Of a stretch of DNA of 64,000 bases, positions 55,067 to 61,815 are shown one piece after another. Position numbers and translations under genes: made by a program. Position 1 is the first letter of the stretch, and every line of letters starts with the position of its first letter. This DNA is from CAVZTX01 sp963778375 (GTDB lineage: Bacteria > Chloroflexota > Ktedonobacteria > Ktedonobacterales > Ktedonobacteraceae), in contig CAVZTX010000001.1 in assembly GCA_963778375.1 (NCBI GenBank), positions 1 through 64,000 of the forward strand, given 5' to 3'. Below the pieces are notes generated by a model that was given only the letters and a program-made list of their open reading frames with translations, was not told the origin of the DNA and did not search any database.

Positions 55067-55191
55067 TTTTCGCGTTTACCAGGGCAGGGGCAAGCCCTGC
55101 CCCTACTATACTACGGTTTTTTCAGGGCTTTTCGCGTTTACCAGGGCAGGGGCAAGCCCTGCCCCTACTATACTACGGTTTTCTTCAGGGC
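55067..55191. repeat. 62-bp tandem duplication at the 3' end of the TPR gene
   Basis: TTTTCGCGTTTACCAGGGCA...ACTACGGTTTT...TTCAGGGC occurs twice in direct tandem (55067-55128 and 55129-55191, one indel). Each unit carries the GGCAGGGGCAAGCCCTGCCCC hairpin and TACTATACTACGG. The right copy encodes the last codons of the TPR gene (ALKKTVV, stop). Confidence 0.85.
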
Positions 55192-57417
55192 TTTCAGGTC
55201 TTCGCGCATGGCTTTGACGACTTCGAGGTTGGGGGCGATGCGGTCGGCTTGATCGAGCATTTCCTGGGCGCGGGGGCGGTCGCCGGTTTCGATGAATACG
55301 GATGCCAGGAGTGCGTGGATGTAGGCCGAGTCGCCAGGGTCTCGGACGGTGCGCAGGCTTTGCTCGAGGAATTCGCGGGCTTGCTCGAACTGCTTGTGCT
55401 GGACGTAGATGTGCGTCAGGCCGATGTAGGAGCGCATGTCGTTTTCGCGGTCGATGGAGTTTTTGAAGCTTTGTTCGGCTTCGGCGTATTGGCCAAGCTG
55501 GTTTTGGATGGTTCCGATGCCGTACCAGATGCCGGGATAGTCGGGACTGAGGTCGGCGGCACGCTGGAAGTAGCGCAGTTCCTCTTCGGGCTGGTTGCGT
55601 TCGGCGGCAATCTTACCAAGGGCGGCTTCGATAATGGCTTCTTCCTGGCGCGTGGGTGATAGCTCTTTGGCCTGGTGCAGGAGCTTCTCGGCTTCGTCTA
55701 AGTTCATGTCGTGGGTGATGAAGAGTTCAGCGAGAAGGGCATAGCCCAGGGGAGAGTGATCAATGTCCATCGACTCACGAAGGGATTGTTCGGCAAGTTC
55801 GAGGAAGCGCGCGCTGCGTTCGTTCATGCCACGTTGTTTGTAGTAATCGCTGAGGGTCGCGTAGAGCGTGCCGAGCTGGCGAATGGCGGCTGTACGGTTC
55901 TCCGGGAAGCGTTGTGCCATACGTTCGAGATAGACCATGGAACGCTCAACGGCGCTGATGGCCGTGGCGTGATTATAGGCGTTCTCGTAGATGGCGCGGT
56001 CGAGAGGAAGGCGCACAAGGAGGGCGTCCTCGTAGTGGAGGGCCTGGTTGACGCGCCTCAGTGTTTCCTGCACGAATTCTTCGGGATTCGGGACATCTAG
56101 AGACTGACGGGCCTGCTGCTTCTGAATAATATCATTGAGGTAGGTATCTTCCTCCTGGACGCGCTTTTGCAGTTCTCCGATGGGGAGGGCCTGGACGTTG
56201 GCTCCTTCGTCGGTCATGCTTGAGATGCGCCATTGATCCTGTTCCTGAACAAGGGTGTAGCTTGTCCAGAACCAGTGCCGCCCGGTTTCTTTGAAGACTG
56301 CCGTGCCCATTGGCATCTCTTTGAGGGTGCCGCTGAGCTGCGTATCGGTCATTTCGATTGACCAGCCGATTTCGACCTCTTTGCGGGAGGTTGGACGCCC
56401 GCCGATGCCCGCGAATGACGAAGGAACCCAGAGGGCGCTCTGCTTTTGTTCACGCTCATGCAAGAAATTGAGTTCAAAGCGGGCAGGGTGGGCTTCGCTT
56501 GCCCATTTGTGGTGATGCTCAAGCCATTCGTCACGCGATAGGCCGTCGCGCAGGCTGCTATTGCTTGTGAGGAGGTCGTAGACGAGGCCGTAGTCGCCAA
56601 GGGTCCAGGCGGCGACAAAGGTGGTAACGACTTCGTCGGGGTCTAGCTTGGGGTCGATGAAGGTGTATCCGCGATCTTCACCTGCATCGGTGGCATCGAA
56701 GACTAATTGCCTGACGGTCGGCAGATGGTGGCGATACTCTTTGTGAGGTGTGGTGCCGCGCCATTTGTTGACGGCCAGGGCCTCTTCGATGAGGCGGCGA
56801 GCCTCGGCAAGGGTGATGTCGGTCAGTGCGATGTCGGGTTCCTGCTTTGCAATGTGGGCGATCTGGGCATCGACATTGCGCTTGTTGGTGTTCTCGATGA
56901 TGAATTCTTTGAGGCCTTGCTCCCAGAAGTCCATCAGGAAGATGAGCATGCGGACTTCGTTGTAGTCGAAGCCGTGTTCCCAGCAGAGTATGAGATGGAC
57001 TTCGCCCTCTTGACGGGCTTGCGTGATCAGGCCTTTCCAGAAACGAGGGGCGTTGGGTTGCAGGGTGACGAGAGGCGACTGTTTTGGGAGGCTCCAACGC
57101 GGATAAATCCTGGCTTCTTCGAGCCGGATGAGTGAGCGGCGGGCTTCTTTACGCACTTCTTTTTTGGGACTGAGTTCATGGATGGCTGCGAGGATGTCGG
57201 CTGCGCCGGTGTTACGTTCCTTTATAAGGGCTTTGATGAGTGCCAACTGGACGCTTTCGGGCAGGCTGAAAATGTCGCTGAGGGCGGCTTCCGCGTGCTC
57301 ACGACTGGTGTCGGCATGCAGGTTTTCGGCGAGCTGGTGGATTTGTTCGAGCATTTGATGGACCTGGGTGTCGTCTTCTTGCGACATTGGGACATTTATA
57401 TCTTTTTTTCGGGACAT
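55168..57417 (-). CDS. Large TPR protein of unknown function
   Basis: 749 residues. The first 120 are helical (HEAT/TPR-like), followed by a distinct domain (EVHLILCWEHGFDYNEVRML, IFLMDFWEQGLKEFIIENTN) that I do not recognise. A middle alpha/beta domain of SnoaL/NTF2-like pattern (TTFVAAWTLGDYGLVYDLLT) comes next. The last 270 residues are TPR units (AAIRQLGTLYATLSDYYKQR, GIWYGIGTIQNQLGQYAEAE). The first ten codons contain the same ATGTCCC motif as the repeat cluster upstream. The stop lies in the tandem repeat at 55067-55191. Probably a protein-interaction scaffold. Confidence 0.8.
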   Translation of the reverse strand: MSRKKDINVPMSQEDDTQVHQMLEQIHQLAENLHADTSREHAEAALSDIFSLPESVQLALIKALIKERNTGAADILAAIHELSPKKEVRKEARRSLIRLEEARIYPRWSLPKQSPLVTLQPNAPRFWKGLITQARQEGEVHLILCWEHGFDYNEVRMLIFLMDFWEQGLKEFIIENTNKRNVDAQIAHIAKQEPDIALTDITLAEARRLIEEALAVNKWRGTTPHKEYRHHLPTVRQLVFDATDAGEDRGYTFIDPKLDPDEVVTTFVAAWTLGDYGLVYDLLTSNSSLRDGLSRDEWLEHHHKWASEAHPARFELNFLHEREQKQSALWVPSSFAGIGGRPTSRKEVEIGWSIEMTDTQLSGTLKEMPMGTAVFKETGRHWFWTSYTLVQEQDQWRISSMTDEGANVQALPIGELQKRVQEEDTYLNDIIQKQQARQSLDVPNPEEFVQETLRRVNQALHYEDALLVRLPLDRAIYENAYNHATAISAVERSMVYLERMAQRFPENRTAAIRQLGTLYATLSDYYKQRGMNERSARFLELAEQSLRESMDIDHSPLGYALLAELFITHDMNLDEAEKLLHQAKELSPTRQEEAIIEAALGKIAAERNQPEEELRYFQRAADLSPDYPGIWYGIGTIQNQLGQYAEAEQSFKNSIDRENDMRSYIGLTHIYVQHKQFEQAREFLEQSLRTVRDPGDSAYIHALLASVFIETGDRPRAQEMLDQADRIAPNLEVVKAMREDLKALKKTVV

Positions 57418-57567
57418 GGTGTTTCTTCTTTTTATCTTCTTTCCACTTTACCGCGCTGTGTTTTGCGCGTTTGCGTTGTTGTCGATTGTATCACGAAGTG
57501 GGGGAAGAGTCGAGGAGGGGGGGTATATAGGTTGGTTGGCTACAATCGTTGCAGGGCGACCCAAGGG

Positions 57568-57792
57568 GCTTACACAGGTAGGTTTCTTAGAGAAAAGGCC
57601 TGAGAGGTGGGGTGGCCGAAAGGATACCTGTCCCCCAGACAGGGTTCCCGCAAGGGGCTTACACGGGGAGGTTTCTCCGGACAAAGGCGACCATAGGCAC
57701 GAAAGGCACCCGCAAGGGGCCGCCGCTCCGCTCCCAGCCACCCCTGCCTCTACAGAGAACCGACATTCTACAAAAAACCTACCTGTGTAAGC
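57568..57792. mobile_element. MITE-like element with 18-bp perfect terminal inverted repeats
   Basis: GCTTACACAGGTAGGTTT at 57568-57585 is the exact reverse complement of AAACCTACCTGTGTAAGC at 57775-57792, giving a 225-bp element without a transposase. A partial third end (GGGGCTTACACGGGGAGGTT, at about 57654-57674) lies inside it. No flanking target duplication is obvious. Confidence 0.6.
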
Positions 57793-57872
57793 TCCACTCC
57801 GCTCCCGCCCTTACTATGATACGGGCTGATACGGGGGTATAGAGAAACTGTTGATATACAGGTCGATTGATT

Positions 57873-58240
57873 GAGACATTCGGGACATGGGACATTGAGA
57901 TTCGTATGTAAGGAGATATGGTCGTGTTGTGGTTTTGATGGTGGAATATTGGGAGATGAGGAGGTATGGAAGCGAGGGACGGTCGCGACATTTGGGACAT
58001 GGGACATTTGTGATTTTTTCGCAGATGGGAAGGTGATGTTGGTTTGAGTGCTGGTTGCTTGGCACGTTGGTGGAGGATAGTTGGGACATCCGGGACATGG
58101 GACATTTGTGATTTTTTTGTAGATGCGAGGTGGCTGTTATTTGAATATTGGTTGCCTGGTTTGTGGGTGGAGAGATGGTTGGGACATTCGGGACATAGGA
58201 CATTGATTGTTGAAAAAGTTCGGGGACATTTGAGATTGGT
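57873..58240. repeat. GGGACAT repeat cluster
   Basis: Four copies of GACATTCGGGACATGGGACA and close variants, with centres at about 57882, 57994, 58092 and 58190; the last three are exactly 98 bp apart. Copies 2 and 3 continue with TTTGTGATTTTTT. A matching cluster lies at 13031-13204. It precedes the TPR gene, which is transcribed away to the left. 57418-58673 contains no gene that I can support. Confidence 0.8.
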
Positions 58241-58377
58241 GTTGGGATTGGTTGAAGGGGAAGAATTGGTGTTCATGGAGGGCCTTTCTGGTGGGTAGTG
58301 AGAGAGGATGATGGTAGGGTAGGGAGGGACGAGGAGGCGGGCGAGATTGCGGCCTCTGGTTAGAGTATAACATTTTT

Positions 58378-58400
58378 GGGGAAGCAGGCAAGGGGTGATT
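58378..58400. repeat. Left 23-bp direct repeat of the RelE/XRE island
   Basis: GGGGAAGCAGGCAAGG then GGTGATT: identical over 23 bp to 60528-60550. It marks the left border of the three-gene island. Confidence 0.85.
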
Positions 58401-58673
58401 GGCTGCTGTTAATGTTCTATGATCTTGTCAGAGAAGGAGTGTTCAGTGAAAATATCTTTCTACGAAGAAAGAGAGCGTCACATTGAACACCCAGGAACAG
58501 AAATGGGTGCTGATGCGATGTTTTCATTTATCAGTTAATGTCTTGACGAGAATTATCGCATTTATGCTATATTTCGGGTAAGGAGGAATAGTAGGTGGGT
58601 CGCTACAATTTTCGATGCCAAAATTCTGATACCTTAGGGAGCTTATGGCGTCTGGAAGGATGGCCTGAAGCCC

Positions 58674-59069
58674 GTGGGTGCGAGAAGTAAAACTGTATTT
58701 TATACGCTCAAAAGTTTTACCGAGGTAGTTGATGGATATGACAAGCAGGTTACTAGAAGAATAGCTGCTCACATAACTCACTTCGAGATTGCATGGCGTG
58801 CAAGCAGACATGACGGCGATTTACCTTCTGGCTTTCATACTGAGCAGGATAAGGAAGTGGTAGGTCCGTTCCAACTCTATCAAATAAGAGTGGGACCAGG
58901 GAATGGTTATCGAGCCTGGATTATGTTTTTGCAAGAAAGTACCGATGCTTATTGGGTGTATGTATTTAAGAAAGTAAAAGATAGACAACCTGAAGACATG
59001 AATCGTGCTAGAGTGTTAGCGCAGCGACATTGGGAAAAGATAAGGAGAGGAACAGATGGATCAAGATGA
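58674..59069 (+). CDS. RelE/HigB (Gp49-like) toxin-like protein
   Basis: 131 residues, GTG start. The C-terminal half fits the RelE/HigB fold: IRVGPGNGYRAWIMFLQEST, then YWVYVFKKVKDRQPEDMNRA with the Lys/Arg-rich helix where the catalytic basic residues of such toxins lie. Its last 14 bp overlap the XRE gene start. The pairing and the overlap point to a toxin placed before its antitoxin (HigBA order). Activity unproven. Confidence 0.7.
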   Translation: MGARSKTVFYTLKSFTEVVDGYDKQVTRRIAAHITHFEIAWRASRHDGDLPSGFHTEQDKEVVGPFQLYQIRVGPGNGYRAWIMFLQESTDAYWVYVFKKVKDRQPEDMNRARVLAQRHWEKIRRGTDGSR

Positions 59070-59742
59070 AGACATCCAGGTTGAAGGAACGATGACGGAC
59101 TATCTCATCCAGAAGTTTATGGATGAAGAGCAAGGCAAGGAATTCGCGGCCGAATACCTCAAGTCGTCTTTTCTGACCTCGGCAGTAAATGCGCTGTTCT
59201 ACATGCGTCGGCAAGCCGGTATGACACAAGCTCAGGTTGCTGAACGACTGAATACAACGCAATCCGCTGTGGCTCGTTTAGAGGGTAATTTTGATGGAGG
59301 GATATCCCTGCATCGCTACGTTGACTTTGCTCTGGCATGTGGTATGGTTCCTCACAATATAACATTTGTACGATTGGAGTCGGCTATTAGCTACACACTA
59401 GCTCAGCCGAAGACACTCTTTACAGAAGTGAATTACCAGGAGTGGCTTCATGGAAATTTCCAACCTCCATCAGCGTTTGTTGCAACCCTCGCCCAACAAA
59501 CCAACGATCCCGGGGTCGTGAGCAAAGCTCTCCAGAAGCAACAGCAGGAGGCTGTTTTCGCCCTTGACAAGAATCCAGGGAATGGATCTGGCACTGTAGC
59601 TGCGCCAGCTACAACATTGAGCAACGAGGTATTCACGCAGGAATACTATCAACCCTACCTGATACCTCCCTTACAACTATTGCAAGGTGGAGGTGCAGCC
59701 ACTACAGCAGCGAATCAAACTAATATAAAGGTATCTGCTTAA
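59056..59742 (+). CDS. XRE-family HTH protein with long C-terminal extension
   Basis: 228 residues. Residues 45-100 form a helix-turn-helix (MRRQAGMTQAQVAERLNTTQ, SAVARLEG). The remaining 130 residues are not a known antitoxin tail; they are rich in Gln, Pro and Thr. A GGAGAGGAAC site precedes the ATG. It probably represses the operon and neutralises the upstream toxin. The extension may bind the third protein. Confidence 0.8.
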   Translation: MDQDEDIQVEGTMTDYLIQKFMDEEQGKEFAAEYLKSSFLTSAVNALFYMRRQAGMTQAQVAERLNTTQSAVARLEGNFDGGISLHRYVDFALACGMVPHNITFVRLESAISYTLAQPKTLFTEVNYQEWLHGNFQPPSAFVATLAQQTNDPGVVSKALQKQQQEAVFALDKNPGNGSGTVAAPATTLSNEVFTQEYYQPYLIPPLQLLQGGGAATTAANQTNIKVSA

Positions 59743-59743
59743 T

Positions 59744-60460
59744 ATGCTTGAACAAGTTAAACTTCTTGCCAGCCGAAGAGCTTACGAATTTAATCCCGAC
59801 ATGTTACGTTTGACAACATTGAGTATTGAGTTGGTGCAACAGCAACTTCGGCAGCTCTTCAGTTTTCAATCGTCTACTGTTGGCTCTCCAATACCAACGT
59901 TTGGAGTAGTGCCAGTGAGCTATCCGCCAGGAGCTGTCTTCAACCTGGGAGTATGGATATATCACGAGGAACAAATCGTACCTATTCGCTTTATCCATTT
60001 CGAGCAGAATCGAATAGTTATTGATGTAGCCGGCCCCTCCACCGCGATTGATGAGATAGCTGAGCGTCTCTTTCACTTTTTATCAGGCCTGTATGCTGCT
60101 GATGGAACGCCGGTTGTTGGGGAACCAAAAAGGATTCTGAACTACTCTGAGATTACCGCTCATTTTTCACAGCCGCTGGAGGTTGTGTTTGCAGAACCTT
60201 TACGAAGATTGCTCGGCAAAGTCACGGAAGTGGGCGCTGATGACGAATCCAGAGTGATACTTCCCACAATAGCACTCCAGGCATTTTCCAGGGATGAAGT
60301 GATACAGGCAATACCAAGCGCAAACGATGCGCATGCATTTACGCTGGCCCTTCGTTCAGGTACGCGCCCAGATGAATACATTTATTATAGTGGTGCACCT
60401 CTTGATTCTGAGACACACTTGAATTATCTGAACGAATTGGAAGAGATGCTTCGACCGTGA
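59744..60460 (+). CDS. Third protein of the RelE/XRE island, unknown
   Basis: 238 residues, ATG 1 bp after the XRE stop, so translation is coupled. The N-terminal half is alpha/beta (LTTLSIELVQQQLRQLFSFQ, VFNLGVWIYHEEQIVPIRFI, HFEQNRIVIDVAGPSTAIDE). The second half is mixed (EVVFAEPLRRLLGKVTEVGA, DEYIYYSGAPLDSETHLNYL). There is no signal peptide or membrane helix. I do not recognise the family. Its place as third gene recalls toxin-antitoxin-chaperone operons, but it does not look like SecB. Confidence 0.75.
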   Translation: MLEQVKLLASRRAYEFNPDMLRLTTLSIELVQQQLRQLFSFQSSTVGSPIPTFGVVPVSYPPGAVFNLGVWIYHEEQIVPIRFIHFEQNRIVIDVAGPSTAIDEIAERLFHFLSGLYAADGTPVVGEPKRILNYSEITAHFSQPLEVVFAEPLRRLLGKVTEVGADDESRVILPTIALQAFSRDEVIQAIPSANDAHAFTLALRSGTRPDEYIYYSGAPLDSETHLNYLNELEEMLRP

Positions 60461-60523
60461 GGTGCTCTACTCTTTTACTTGCTCTTTAGCAGCACATTTC
60501 GACTACCTGATGTTAGCTCTATC

Positions 60524-61777
60524 TTAGGGGGAAGCAGGCAAGGGGTGATTTGTGCCTATTCCTGGCCTTTGGGCAAATGTTCGATAATTGCTTGCCAGAT
60601 TTGGGCATAGAATTCCTTCCAGTCCTTGGCCGAGGCCGGTGGGGTTGCCATTGGCGTCGAGGAGGGCAATGACGGTATCGAGCAATGTGACCAGGTGGCG
60701 AGTGCCTTGCGCGGTGGCGGAATTGCGGATGTCGACGAGGTTGCTACGCCATTTGCTGAGTTGGGAGGAGGCAGGACCGAGGACTGCCAGGGTATTGTTG
60801 ACAATGGCTTCTAGTAGTTGGGGATCAAGGCCTTCGGTCTCGACGCCGAGGACGATGGCATCCCAGGCCTGGCGGTACACTCCATTCAAATTCTGTCCAT
60901 GTTGCGAAAGATCGCCGCCGAATAATGCTATCTGGATCGTGTTGAAGAGGGCTTTCAGCCCTTCATCGGTCGTCTGGGCGGATTGTTGCATCAGATGTTG
61001 TGCATATGTCATTTTCTCTTGAGGACTGCCTAATAGTGCAGTGATACTACGAGGAATGAGTTCGGGATCGAAGGGGAGATCGTCCTGGTCATCTTCTTGT
61101 GTTGCTATGAGTTGCTCAAAGGTCGCTGCAATGCCGTTAGCTTTGCAATCGCGCAAGATAGTGAGATGCTGCTCTAAGATTTGGGCAGTGCGCATATCTC
61201 CCTTGGTCTTTGCTTGCACAATATTCTGTTCAAAGAGGGCTTCGACTTCTGGCTGGAATAAGAGTGCCTGTTGTGCTTCGACCACCTGGCGAGTTGCATC
61301 CCAATCTTTCGCGTTCACGAAATCGCGCACTGCTTGCATTACTTCGTCTGAGACACTAACGGAATTTCCATTATCTTGTGTTCCACCTGCTGCAATGCCA
61401 GCCTGAATTTCAGCAATTTCATTGGCATAAGGATGATCTTCGGGCAAAGTTGGTGTTTGTCCATCGAGAATGGCAAGAATAGCAGTGAAGAATTCTGCAT
61501 CTTGGGACGGTTACCACTTTGCTCTTGCTGCAATGGTCTCATTCATTGTCTCACGCCATTCGGCAAGTTTCTCGGGCATATCTGTCATTACGGTGATGGT
61601 GTTGGAAACGATGACTTTCAGTTGCTCTGATGAGATACGGCCCTGCTCGCTCGAAGAGCTTGCCTGCACGTTGCGCAGCCAATCGGGCTGAGGCTCTTTG
61701 ATCACTTCATTCCAGAGTGCATCAAAGTCCACTTGTTCTACCAAGCTTTGTTTCATAGAAATGAGTATCTGCTGCAT
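60524..61777 (-). pseudogene. Helical protein downstream of the STAND gene, interrupted by an in-frame TAA
   Basis: Not a named family. The reading frame from 61777 is closed by TAA at 61511-61513. The same frame then continues without a break to 60524 (PSQDAEFFTAILAILDGQTP and onward), so one substitution (for example CAA to TAA) splits a 417-codon gene. The sequence is all-helical, rich in Gln, Glu and Leu, and contains repeated patterns such as AMQDFVNAKDW and QQALLFQPEVEALFE. Start ATG 61777 lies 38 bp after the TPR gene stop, so it is probably co-transcribed. The last codons (NHPLPASP) lie in the right direct repeat of the island. Confidence 0.6.
60528..60550. repeat. Right 23-bp direct repeat of the RelE/XRE island
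   Basis: Identical to 58378-58400. It forms the 3' end of the downstream minus-strand gene (codons for NHPLPAS). The arrangement resembles an insertion at the end of a gene with duplication of that end. Confidence 0.85.
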
Positions 61778-61815
61778 TGCCTGGGCATCAGCGGATATAT
61801 TTCCTTTGACTTAGG

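Noticed and set aside
57779..58276. Minus-strand ORF with repeated SHVPNV/CPMSQMS peptides
   Set aside because: It is produced by the GGGACAT repeat cluster. There is no ribosome-binding site and the peptide is just the translated repeat.
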